Source: Gaeumannomyces sp. JS-464 (lineage: Eukaryota; Ascomycota; Sordariomycetes; Magnaporthales; Magnaporthaceae). Taken from it: a stretch of 64,000 nt of DNA. The number at the start of each line of letters is the position of its first letter. Position 1 is the first letter of the stretch. The notes under the pieces were generated by a model. The model was not told the origin of the DNA, did no database searches, and was given only the letters and a program-made list of their open reading frames with translations. This document shows, one piece after another, positions 36,955 to 47,571 of this stretch. A program made the position numbers and the translations under genes. The stretch lies in the NCBI GenBank assembly GCA_002197995.1, contig NGZR01000001.1, forward strand, positions 4,588,001-4,652,000. Reading direction: 5' to 3'.

Positions 36955-37689
36955 GCACGGGTCTGTCTCGCTCCGCATTCAGGTCGTTCTGACAGGTAAA
37001 CGATGTTTGAGAAAGTCATGTCTGTATGCACTTGTAGATACGACATTGTAACGAGTAGCACTTTCATGCATACCGGGGGACCGACGCTTGTCGCACAGAT
37101 TCGCAACAGCGATGCTATTTGTGTCTGAAGTTGCTGCTAATCCTAGGCATCCAGTCGCCTAGAGATACTGTTCCCTGTGGAAAGAGACGCCCTGACTCCT
37201 CCAACGCCCTGGGCTGTTTATTCCCTCCTTTCTCCTTTCTCCTTGGAGGATACCCTATCCTGGTATCGTTAGTTTTTGTTTTGAACATGAAAATCCATAG
37301 TCATACACTTCGCCCTGCCATGCGCAGCCGAAACGACTTCCAAATTAATGGAAACATTAAGAAAGAAATTAAGAGGAGAAAAACAACGGAATAATAGTAA
37401 AAACACAAAAAATGCGTCTAGTGGGGGTATCTGCTGGTGCTTGTATCTAGTATCCGGGCAATTCTTGGGTAATGCACCGCCATCAGTAGTGAAAGTCCTA
37501 CGGCCTGTTAAGTGGCGGCGGCGAGCTGCATACATGATGCAGTTGAGAGGTGAAGCCCTGGTTGAAAGGCCTTGGTAAATATGACAGCTGGAAGTAGCTG
37601 CTCCTTTGGCACCTGGCCAGCGGGACGTATGATCAGGGGTTACTCGCGTCCAAAACGGCGGAAGGAGGCAGGTAACTGAAGGTAAATCT
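36955..37689. other. Convergent intergenic region
   Basis: 3' flanks of the Dpb3-like gene and of the SRF1-like gene. A-rich stretch near 37350-37410. No gene seen. Confidence 0.5.
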
Positions 37690-38892
37690 TCAGCCACCAA
37701 GGCGCTCCACGACTCTGAAGACATTCGCAATCAGAGTCGTTGCCCACGAAGCCAGCCCGATTAATTCAAAGGCGGCGAGAGCGCGTAGCAGGTCGAACGT
37801 GGAGTGAACCCGGGTGTATATGAGCGTCTCAAACGCAAGACCCGTGCTGGCGGCTTTGAACATGATGAAGAAGAGATCCATTAGGATGAGCTTCACGCGC
37901 TCCTTGGCCTGTCGCAGACCCAGGGGCGCACCCATGTGGTCATCCCATGTGATGTAGCCAATGTAAGGGATGGCTACCGAGTCGACGGCAATGGCGAATA
38001 TGGCCTGTCCCCGCTCCTCTATGCCGCCATCTACGATTCCGGTGCCTCGCCTCGCTGCCTGGACGATGGTGGCCGAGAGGGCCAGGGCAATGATGGAGGT
38101 CGAGAGCACGATCAAGCGGGAGAAAAGAGGGCCCAATGGATGGCGGACAGGAACCAGCAGAAGGCGCTCTAGGAAAGGTGTCGCGGCGCGGGCGCGGCCC
38201 TGGCTGAGGCCCGCTTGCTGGTCCCAGCGCTGGCGGCGCCGACCCCGGACCCGCCGGCCGAGGGCAGGCGCACAGGATCGTTCAGGCCTGGCTGTAGACT
38301 CTCGAAAAAATCGTCGTCTACGATCTCGGAGCGCTCGTGAGGGCCGTGGTGGTTGGGGCCGTAGCGGGAGGCGGCAATAAAGTCGCGCCAGGACTGCTGC
38401 GACTCGGGAGTCCTGTTGGGGACGATGACAGGGTCGGCGGAGCGTAGGTGGTCCCAGCGGCTGGGGCCCTTGCCGGTGAAGAACTGCTGCAGGTTGCGCG
38501 GGCGGCGATTCTTCAGCGGGGGCTGAAGGCGTTCCTGCGACGAGTCGGCATAGCCGTCCACCGGCTGCCCTGGGGCGTCGGCGTGCTGTTGCTTCTTTTG
38601 GCTGCCTGCGCGGCTGGCACCACGGTTGTTGGTGCTGCTGCTGCTGCTGTGCGCGGGCCGCTTGGGCTCGGAGGGAAGGCCGTTGTGGTGGGGGAGGACG
38701 GAGGCGGGCGGGAGTTGCGGCTCGAGGGGGCTCAGGTGCTCCGCGGACGGGGCGGCGCCGAGCCGGGGCTGTACGATTCAATCCATGCTATGCCGTCGAG
38801 TCACGGGCCGTCAGTTAAATGCGCAGGGACACAATGGACGGCTGGCTGCGAAACTCACGCGGCAGCGTCCTGATCTGCCTGACCCCGGCCAT
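37690..38892 (-). CDS. Multi-pass membrane protein, possibly SRF1-like phospholipase D regulator (frame breaks)
   Basis: The C-terminal half is clear: a membrane region with LIVLSTSIIALALSATIVQ, then RGQAIFAIAVDSVAIPYIGY, ITWDDHMGAPLGLRQAKERV, KLILMDLFFIMFKAASTGLA and a last span ending VFRVVERLGG. The N-terminal cytosolic half reads SQERLQPPLKNRRPRNLQQF, QQSWRDFIAASRYGPNHHG and EIVDDDFFESLQPGLND, preceded by a Ser/Asn-rich stretch. Together these recall fungal proteins annotated as SRF1, a regulator of Spo14 phospholipase D. That assignment is from memory of the family and not proven. The two halves are in different frames, with the break near 38175-38200 behaving as a one-base deletion. A possible first exon (38892-38859, MAGVRQIRTLP) with donor GTGAGT and acceptor at 38768 is plausible, but its phase does not fit without another break. 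The 5' end is therefore tentative. Confidence 0.55.
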
Positions 38893-40368
38893 TGTTCGGG
38901 CGAGTCGCTTTCCGTCCTGGGAAGTGAGGTGCAGGGCGCGGGGATACTTGTCGCTCGGCCTTTGGTTGACACTGGAATGCGCAGAGCGACGAAGGAATGC
39001 TGGATCGATAATTGCGGCCGTCCAGATTCGCCGGGCTATGTGGCAATAAGCCCGTCGCTCATTTTGGTTGTGCACCAGGAGAGGCGGGAGAAGAGGGTTG
39101 GACGTGGCTGGCGATAGCGCATGCAGTCCTCCTTCGGTTGAGAAGGCGCGGGAACGCAGAAGTTGGGGTAAGCTGCCCGGTAAAGCTGGCTGGCTGGCTC
39201 TCGATAGCGCGTGCGCAGGCTGGTCCGTCCGTGGTTGGGGTGGTGCTGCGGAGGAACCCGGCTAGCACGAATTGAGGCCTCATCCACGTCTGCCTGCGCG
39301 CCCGTGGTGCACTGGTGGGCCGGGCCAAGAGTGGCTTCGTTCAATATGCTGAGTGCGCGCGCATTCACCCACTCTCGCCCCAGGCTCTCGATGCTCGTGC
39401 AGTATTCAACGTCCTCACAAATCAGATGTTTCTGGCGAGGCACAGAACATTTGCCATTTCCTAGCGATGCTTGTGCTCTTGGACCTCTCACCTCAGTAAG
39501 CTTAAAAAGCCTGTCGTCCGTGCCTGCTGCGACCCTGTTGTTAGTCGCCCGTAGACATGATTGCCCCTGGCTTATCCTTGATAGCGAGTACTTGGTGCTC
39601 CCCCGAAGCTTGACCGCCTGGGCGCTAAACCAGCGCAGCTCCACAGCTTCGAAACCAATCAGGGGAGCTCAAGCTTTCCCAAGCCTTGTACCTCGCTAAC
39701 ACGCAGCACGCATTGATGCCTGGGCCCAAGAAGGCCAACTCGGACCCACGATTTTGGGGCGCATGTCGTCATGGCTGCGCGACTGACGGAAAAAATCCAG
39801 AATTTGCGGAGCAGACTGGCGGGCAATGCACGAGCTGCCCACGATCCAATTCCAGAGGCAACCTACCACGGCCAAACACGCTGTCACGTTTGTCCCGCGA
39901 CGACGTAGTTGAACCCCCTCCTGCTGCTTGTCCAGCCTCTGCTCGCCGAGACGTGACGCTGCTTGCGATTTTGGGAGCCCAGGCTAGCGGCAGTTTCAAG
40001 AGCTTCGACCGCGTGCAAGGGCTGGAGCCCCGATTCGAGCCGACCATCTCGACATCCCACATTTTCTACGACGGGCTAGCTCACTCCCCAGCATTGAATC
40101 AAATTTGCCCCCCGGGCCGACGACAACGATGGAGGCCTCTACGCTTGACGCGCGTCGGTGAACTCCTGCGCTGTGCATGACCTGTTGAGACCCAGGGCAG
40201 TATATCTGCTCAGGGTCCCGAGACAGACGAGAAAAAAAAAAGTCCACGAGAAAACTACGTGCTTCCTTTGCGCCGGCTCGCTCTCTCTTTCCCTCGCCTT
40301 TCGCTGCCCGATTCGAATATACCGACATCTGCATAATACCGCGCCTCGACTAATAAGAAGGGACAAAG
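38893..40368. other. Divergent intergenic region, 1.5 kb
   Basis: Upstream of both the SRF1-like gene and the Mit_KHE1 gene. Frames at 39036-39644 (minus) and 39686-40180 (plus) have no domain and no codon-bias support. I see nothing else. Confidence 0.45.
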
Positions 40369-41464
40369 ATGCGCCTCTATCTCCTCCCCGTCTCCACGCG
40401 GCGCACGCTGCTATACTGCAAGCGCGCGCCAGCCGTGAACGAGAAGCGGACGGTGATAGACAAGGTCCAGGACAAGGCCGCGCGCGTCTGGGCCGGTTGG
40501 GAGAAGCAGGAGGGCGGCTGGCAGCGCAAGGTGGTCGAGTACGGCAACTACGCCTTCCGCCGGATTCCCTTTGAAGAATGGGGCCTCAAGTCGGTGCCGC
40601 CGCTTACTGCGGCCGTCCGGCGGAGCGTCGAGACGGCGGCGGCGGTTAGGGAGAAAGCCGGCGGGGGCAAGTCCGCCAAGGCCGAGGTTGTCTATCCGCG
40701 CACCCTCATCCAGCCGCGCCAGGTCTCGGAGATTCTGCAAACCATAAGCACAGAGCGCGAAGGGCTGCACAGGAAACGGCTGATCTGGTGTTTCGTGGGC
40801 ATGCCTTTCACCGCACCCATTGCTCTGGTTCCTATGTAGGTTTTGCCTCGCTTAAAAGAGTCCGTCCAAGAGGGGTCAGGGCGGCCACGCGACACTACCG
40901 AGTCCTATGCTGACGGCTTGGCGTATATGTAGTATACCCAACCTACCCTTCTTCTACCCTTGTTACCGCGCTTGGTCGCACTGGAGGGCTCTCGCAGGCG
41001 GGCGCCACATCCAGTTCCTCCTGAAAAATAATATGTTCACATTGACCCCGTCGCCGATCCTGGATCAGGTCTACGCGAACCAGGAACACCCCTTACCCGC
41101 GGCTTCCGAGCCCACCGCTGAGGAGCCCCCCATCTTGGCGGCCGGGAAGATCGACCACCCCAACCCCGACGCGGCGCCCCTGCACCCGGAGGGCGAGACC
41201 ATGCTCCTCTCGCAGGACAACGGGCGGCGCATGACCGAGGCCCTCGACCTGCCCCAGCTCGAGGTCGAGCTCGAGCGGGCTATATGGCAGGTCGAGACGG
41301 CCATCAGATCACATAATGGCGAAAAGGACGCAGACTTGGTTACCGACAACACAGCAACCCCGGCCAGCCCTGGCTCGAACTCCACCTCTTCGACCCAGGC
41401 GTCGTCAACTGCGTCGGCATCCGCCAATGCCAGCGAAAAATCTGAAGATAAGAAACAGCAATGA
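40369..41464 (+). CDS. Mitochondrial K+/H+ exchange-related protein (Mit_KHE1 family)
   Basis: Inner-membrane protein of the family that includes yeast YDL183C, linked to mitochondrial K+/H+ exchange and volume control. Two exons, 40369-40835 and 40933-41464, separated by a 97-bp intron (GTAGGT..TGTAG), give 332 residues with no frame break. The N-terminus MRLYLLPVSTRRTLLYCKRA is the family signature. A basic, tryptophan-containing helical region follows (ARVWAGWEKQEGGWQRKVVE; YGNYAFRRIPFEEWGLKSVP). The membrane segment is FVGMPFTAPIALVPIIPNLP, formed across the splice site, and then FFYPCYRAWSHWRALAGGRH. The C-terminus is acidic, then Ser/Thr/Ala-rich, ending SEDKKQQ. An 80-nt C tract begins six bases after the stop codon. 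Confidence 0.88.
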
Positions 41465-41469
41465 AGCAA

Positions 41470-41495
41470 CCCCCCCCCCCCCCCCCCCCCCCCCC

Positions 41496-41549
<54 letters not shown>
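41470..41549. repeat. 80-nt cytosine tract with one interruption
   Basis: 26 C, one A (41496), then 53 C. It starts 6 nt after the Mit_KHE1 stop codon, so it would lie in that gene's 3' UTR. The other strand is a G run able in principle to form G-quadruplexes. Runs of this length are unusual, and copy number in an assembly is unreliable. Confidence 0.95.
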
Positions 41550-41552
<3 letters not shown>

Positions 41553-42051
41553 CTCTGGGAGAACTTGGCCTCTCATTAACCCACACCCTTTCGTGTAACC
41601 AACTCATTTCTCCTCTTGTGACGATACTAGATGATGATGTACGAGTACTCTTGTTGTTCATGACGTTAGTATAGACTGAAAACTAGTAGCGGGTATAGTA
41701 GGAACCCCAAGGTGTTCCGCGGATCCTCCCTCGAAAAGCTCCTCTCATCCTATCCACCACCCTGTCTCTGGAGTGCGGACGACGTCCGAGAGAGAATACT
41801 CAGAGGTTGTGGACATAACAGGAGAAAAAAAAAACCAAAAAAAAAAAAACCAAACTCCCTGAATTGCCATATTCCGGTACCTTAAAACGCCCATTCCCAT
41901 AAAGTGCGCCGAGTATTTCCTCCTTCCCCGTCCCAATGGTGATACACGCACGCTTTGATTCCTTTCCCCTGTACTTCGACTCTCACATTGTCGTTCGCAA
42001 ATGCCGCTTCGGTACTCGTGGTCGCTTCTCGTGTTTACGCTTGACCCCTGC
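41550..42051. other. Convergent intergenic region
   Basis: 3' flanks of the Mit_KHE1 gene and the unknown membrane protein gene. Includes A-rich tracts at 41824-41850. No gene seen. Confidence 0.5.
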
Positions 42052-42854
42052 TCATGGCGTGAGGTACCTTGCGCTCAGCGCCTGTAGCCGGATAAAAACC
42101 AGGATAAAAAGAATCGAAATAAGGGCAAGGAGCCAAAACATACGGCCCGGTGTCACCCAAGCGAGGAACGTCCGACGCTGCTCGATAAACACCGCGGTCG
42201 TCAGAGTGTCGATGGTGACGCCCGAGAAGTCGACTAGGAACTCGCTGGCGACGTCTGTCTCCGCCTTGCCGTTGCCGAGAATAGCTCTTGCCGGTTTTGA
42301 GGCAGGAGTGGTGGCGGTGCTACTTGCTGTGGTGTAGGTGGTTTTGGTCTCGCCTTCGGTAGATCCGAGCCTGGATCCCGACACTTCGGCCCTGATGCGA
42401 CCACCCTGAGGACGAGGTCTGTCACGTCGGGATCCCTAGAGACTGGGGCATATCGAGCCGAGCTTCGACCACTGCTGCGCGATCTCTCTTGATGTTTTCC
42501 ACTGGTGGACAGTCTTGCCGCTGCTGGTTTGTCGCTGGCGCGGTGGTTGCTGGTACTCCTTACGCCTAGGTCGCCGGCCGCCGAACACTCGCTGTCCAGA
42601 ACTCGCCGCGCTTCGAGTTCCCTCATCCTCTCGACGGCGGCAGAGTGGCCGTGGAAGGCGACGGCGGCTTTATACCGCAATAGCATCTCGGTAGGACTCT
42701 GCTTAGACCCGGTCCTGCCGACAATTCTTATCCTGCGCCGGGGGTTGTTCTGCTGCTTTGACTGAATGGAGTCACAGGCCGCCGGGTTGAGGGGCGATGG
42801 CACGATGGGCATATAGCCACCGCCCTTTATTAATGACTGCCGTTGCAGCGACAT
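42052..42854 (-). CDS. Unknown protein with one C-terminal membrane span (one frame break)
   Basis: Starts MSLQRQSLIKGGGYMPIVP. The first 140 residues are polar and basic, with a helical part (SPTEMLLRYKAAVAFHGHS, AAVERMRELEARRVLDSECS) and then Ser/Arg-rich sequence. The last 110 residues are in another frame: a Thr/Ser-rich linker, GNGKAETDVASEFLVDFSGV, TIDTLTTAVFIEQRRTFLAW, and a membrane span MFWLLALISILFILVFIRLQ close to the C-terminus. The break lies between about 42390 and 42440. The total span is one base short of 268 codons, so one deletion explains it. With one hydrophobic segment near the C-terminus it resembles a tail-anchored protein. I recognise no family, and reading the two frames as one gene is inference from their complementary open stretches. 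Confidence 0.55.
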
Positions 42855-44807
42855 CCTTCCTCGGTTGTTGTTGGCACAAGGGGATCTGACCTCCGGGAGG
42901 GATCCAGTGAGACGAAAGCGGTAGGATGCGGATTACTTTGTATCCAGGTCGATACTTTTGCGTCCTTCAGGTCTGGCAGAGGAGGAAGGCGGTGCTAAAG
43001 ATAAAGGGACAAAGAGGGCGATGAGTGGTAGGTCTGGACCGTAGCGGATGGAGGCTGGGAAGACGGCGCCGGAACTCTCCACACGATGGAATCCAAATTG
43101 CGAAATGAGGTCGCAAACGTGCAGACTAGGTACCGGCTAGAGTCGCCTGTCCCCTGTGGCCGGTGGGACCAGCCAGTCTCTGCCCCGTGCCGTGTGAGAC
43201 ACGCCGCAGGCAGATCGGAATGCTGGCTCGGTTTGACTGACCAAGACAGACAGACTAGCAGGCTGGCTAAAGGTGTTAGGCCGCGGCTTCCAGGACGATG
43301 GGAACAGCACGGTTGCCCCGCAAGCGGGAAGTAACAGTAGGAGTCCTTTCCAGGCGTGCGATGTCCCGAACTTGAGAGATTTGAGATAGCTCGGCTGGAG
43401 GTGAACCGTCGGTGTCCTTTCCGCTAGTCGCGACTCTTGCCACGTCTCGGACGCTACCGTGAGGGAACAGCGAAGCCATGGAGGAAGGAGGAGCCAGACT
43501 TTTGCGTGGTCGCAAGAGTGTTTGCCCTGTGGCGGACAAAGGCAATAAGCCCGGCCCAAGCCTCTCGGGTTCAGCGATGGTCTAGAAGACCGGGCTCCGT
43601 TCTTCTTGCCACCTCTCGACCCCGAAGTAAGTGCGTGTCCGGATTCAAGGCCAACTGGAATGCTTCGAACACGAGATGGGGATATTATATGAAAGTGTGA
43701 GGGCGACAGGATATGTCTCGGAAGGTTGCAGAAGACCCAGCGGCCAACAAGAAGAGGGCGCTGAAGTTTGACCAAGGGATCTTGATAAGCATTCAGTCGT
43801 CACTGAACACAAACAATGCGCGAACTCACTCAATTGAGAGGGAGATTCCCCGACCAGCCGTCGCCCTAGGCTTTCCTCAGCCCGTCAGGTGGACGCAATA
43901 TAATCCAAGTCAATTCAAGATCGACTCAGGGCAGCAGATGCCGTGTGCGCAGTTGTCTTATCTTTGACGCGGAACAGGCGGGCAGGCAGCTCGTGTAAGG
44001 AAGGGACGGGGCAGGCACGACCCGGGCGATAGGTTGGACAATACAGGCACTGCAGGGACGCAATCGGGATAGCGAGTCGCACCAGGCCTCTACGTGCCAC
44101 GTTTCCGGAGCGCATTTGGTCCACTCATGTATGACGGATATTCTCTTGCGAATGCATGGCTGACGGGGTCGCGGAGCTGCAGCTTGTTATCCTCCTAGAG
44201 AATTCGGTAAGCGCGGATGGAAGCTTTGCGAGAAACGGTGGAGAGCCAAACCGTGGGCTGCAGGGCGCGGACATTGATGGAAATTCCGACGCCATGCTCG
44301 GAGTCTGTTCCTCCATCCCTTCCGTCATCAGCCAGGTGGCCACAGAGACGAATGGACGAATGCCGCGCAGGGCAAGCTAAGCGATGGGGGAACAGGCGTG
44401 GATAACCATATTAGGAAGGCTCCGAGAAACCAAAAACAAAATAAATACCAACAATGACAAAAAGTATGGTGCTGTATGTAAAAAAAAAGCATGCGCGCAC
44501 TACTACCTGGCCTTGACTTGGCCCGGCCGGTCGATTTAGAAACCCATTTATGTTGTAAGCCCGACTCCCTCACATGTAGTGCTCAATCACTCACTAACCT
44601 CACCTTCCTTCCCCGCTCCCTTTTGAACGACCCGTAGCAGCACGCCTGTGCATATGCATGGCACATGCTGCTGACTTGTTTTGATACATGGCACACGAAT
44701 CTTGCGCTGTCTGGGCGCAAGTTGCGTGTGCTTAGCTCCCCCGGTGTGGCCGTTGGAAACCTCCAGGCTGTTGTTCTTTTCGTTTGAGGATGCCGACCGC
44801 ACCTTAC
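42855..44807. other. Intergenic, 2.0 kb
   Basis: Upstream of the unknown membrane protein and downstream of VMA16. No supported gene. Short overlapping frames on both strands near 43137-43775 have no domain or codon support. Confidence 0.45.
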
Positions 44808-46023
44808 TCAAGTGGGGCTACCGAACTCTGTCGCTTTGCTCGACGTGAGAAGGCCGACAATGAGGCCAAAAAGACCAAGGATGGAGCTGAAAATCTCGAT
44901 AACGAGGATCTTGACGAACCTGTGATGGGGCAGAGAAGGAGAGATCAGCATACTAGGGTAGAAAGACGGTGGCAGAGGCCCCCCCCCAACCCGTTCCGGA
45001 GAACATGGGGCAGACACATGGAAAGGGAATAACACGCACAGGGTCGGGTCGGCAGCATCCGCCAGAGCGGCCCCGCTGCCGTTGATTCCGACAGCAACGC
45101 CGCAAATCAGGTTGCACATGCCGACGGTCAGTCCGGACCAAAACAAGGCGTATCCCGTGTAGTAGGTGTTGCCGCTGTAGTAGTCTGCGTGTTCGACGGC
45201 GCTGATCTTGGCCTGGAAGATGATAGCCATGATGACGCCGTAGATGGCGACGACCTCGCAGAAGATAATCGAGATGAGGTTCTTGGTCCGGATGCGAGGT
45301 GCCTTGACACCACCTCCCAGGATAGACGATCCGGTAATGAAAATGCCCCTGGAACGAGAAGCGGAGTACGGGTGGTCAGCGTCATGGTACAGCCGCTGCG
45401 CGGATTCCAGCTACCGCCGCCGTGTCCGCCATCACGGCGAGACAGACACTACACAGCAGCGTGTAGGGGCCAGAAAGACGATACGCGGTCCAGGTCGGGG
45501 AAGGACGAGCAATGCCGGGAAAGGACAATGCTACGCTCGTGTGTCGCACATACCAAGCCGCTCCGACAACAGAAAGTCCGATGCACAGCGAAATGCCCAT
45601 ACTAGCCCACGCGTAGGGCGAGATGTCCTCGATGAAAGCGCCGACCTGTAGCAAACGCGGTTGGTGTAAGAAAAAGGCTAAAACGTCGCGTCGGGGAGGC
45701 TCGAGGATGGGGGATGAGAGCCGTGTTTCTGGGAGCGTACATCGAAGGATTCCCCGCTGCCGGTAAAGAGCATGTCTGGCGAAGTGCGGCGGCATTGTCA
45801 GTCCGGGGAGCGCTTGTCGATGGGATGGATACTTCGTGCGGGAGCTTCTCGCCCCGGCCGTCGCGACATTCGCTGGAGATCGATTGCAAGGCGGCACAAC
45901 TCACAAGCCCCAACCACGGCCAGCGCGGATCCCGTCCCCCAAGTCCATATAGCAAGCTCATCGCGTCGGCTGTGCTGTGTGTGTCTAGATTTCGTCGTCG
46001 TTCGCGGAGGATGAAGCCGTCAT
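44808..46023 (-). CDS. VMA16: V-type ATPase proteolipid subunit c'' (Vma16)
   Basis: Membrane rotor subunit of the vacuolar proton pump. Exons: 46023-45905, 45775-45741, 45645-45554, 45348-45040 and 44919-44808. Their junctions rebuild the family sequence: [76 protein letters not shown] and [15 protein letters not shown], where the glutamate in FCEVVAIYG is the proton-carrying residue. Next are [39 protein letters not shown], and across the last intron [20 protein letters not shown]. Donor sites include GTGCGT (intron 4) and GTACGC (intron 2). Exon 1 has one base too many for the frame between ATG 46023 and the first helix, so either one extra base near 45985 or a different start is needed. 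It is divergent from TFIIA gamma. Confidence 0.9.
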
Positions 46024-46379
46024 GGCAACAGCTCGGGCTACGGGACGGTCGCTCTCGGCAGCGGCTTCAGGCCTGGAGAATGGGTGGATGCAGGGGCCAC
46101 CTGCATTTCATCAGCTTGCAGCTCCAGCCACAGTGGCATTGAGGCTTTCTCCACCCATGGCCAGCGGCGGCCGGCAAAGGCTGCGTGGCTGCCTGCCTCA
46201 CGTGAGTGCAGCCGTTCTCCGAATCATGCAAGGCATTTTGTTGGCTCCTGCCCCGTGACATCAGCCTCCCAGTCCCCAACCCAATAAATACTGACCCGGC
46301 CGCCCTTCTATCAACTCTTGCACGCGCCACCCCAAAACGCAACGAAAGGCCAGCCCGATCACCAGAAAGACAAGTGACC
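46024..46379. promoter_or_regulatory. Compact divergent promoter VMA16/TFIIA gamma
   Basis: Only 356 bp separate the two start codons, so both promoters must share this interval. CAATAAATAC at about 46282 is an AT-rich element about 90 bp upstream of the TFIIA gamma start. Its use as a core element is a guess. Confidence 0.5.
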
Positions 46380-47037
46380 ATGGCGACCGGCGCGCAGTCC
46401 ACGTTCTACGAGCTTTATCGCCGTAGCAGGTACATTCATTCCGTCCACCGAATGATTCCTTCGGAACCCTCCAGTGGGCGCGCTTGGTTCCAGCGCGGCG
46501 GGCGTTGCTTGCTATACTTGTGTCTCTCGCTCTCTGCCCGGGCCGCGGGGTCGTAGGATATGCTTGCTAACCAATCCTCGGCTCGATGCGCGAAATCTAC
46601 AGCATCGGCATGACTCTCACCGATGCGCTGGATGACCTCATCCAGGACAACCGCATGGATCCGCAGCTGGCCATGAAGATCGTCGCAAACTTTGATCGCG
46701 CTATTGCCGAGACACTGCAGGAGAAGGTCAAGTCTAGGCTTACGTTCAGGGTGATTACCTCCCTGTCTTGCCTGGGCGTCTGGCTAGAAGCACAACTATG
46801 CAGGCGCAGCCAACACCCCGTGTGAAGACTCTTGACTAACCCCAAGGGCCCCTCTCTTTCTCCTCCTACGACGCAAACCTTCAGGGCTCTCTCGACACCT
46901 ACCGCTTCTGCGACGACGTCTGGACATTCTTGATCAAGAATGTGACATTTAAGATGGACAACGGCGGTCAGACCGTAACGGCCGACAAGATTAAGATCGT
47001 CAGCTGCAACGCGAAGCGACCGGGCGAGGGTCCGTAG
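46380..47037 (+). CDS. TOA2: Transcription initiation factor IIA small (gamma) subunit
   Basis: TFIIA gamma, which stabilises TBP on promoters. Three exons, 46380-46429, 46603-46750 and 46885-47037, sum to 351 nt or 116 residues without a frame break. The N-terminal helical domain reads [20 protein letters not shown], completed across intron 1, and [20 protein letters not shown]. The junction of exons 2 and 3 gives [20 protein letters not shown]. The beta-barrel end is [20 protein letters not shown] followed by [17 protein letters not shown]. Length and every block match TFIIA gamma across eukaryotes. Introns of 173 and 134 bp have GTACAT and GTGATT donors. Confidence 0.95.
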
Positions 47038-47571
47038 GTGGACACGTCGGCGAGGCGAGACGATGCGAGTCGTGATGAGGACAAGACGACCAAAAAGAAG
47101 CAGAAGGGAGCCGGGGGCCGCGCAAGTATTTTGTCGAAGAACCCATCAAAGAGGAACCCGCTGACTCCTGAACTTGGCTTGATGCGACAATAATGGTATG
47201 GGGAGCCCATATATCAGCTTACGGCGTCTACGGTTAGGCCCTGGTTGGACTTCGTCTACCCTCCGCGATGGTTTTATTTTAGACTTGGGGATATTTTTTC
47301 GGCAACGGCGTTTCGGGTCCATGGCAGACGTTCATTTCACGGGACGGAGTTAGGCATAACTACCGGATGGGTCTATCTCATACAACGTTATAGAGATAAT
47401 CAAACACACATCAAAGTGCTACACACCCTTTGACAATCTAGTGTATCCACGTCACTAGTCGGTGGCCAGGAATGAAGTCTCATGGCCCAATTGGGCAACA
47501 TACCAAGGAGATTCAATCAACGGCCGCAGCAATATCAACCCGTCATGGCTATAAACCCGAGCCGGCTTTAG
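47038..47571. other. Convergent intergenic region
   Basis: 3' flanks of TFIIA gamma and the cysteine-rich unknown gene. No gene seen. Confidence 0.5.

Noticed and set aside
39036..39644. 202-codon minus-strand open frame
   Set aside because: No domain or splice support, overlapping open frames on the other strand, and it sits in the divergent promoter region between two genes.
41071..41661. Open frames encoding polyglycine or polyproline across the C tract
   Set aside because: They are only translations of the cytosine tract and antisense of the Mit_KHE1 exon.
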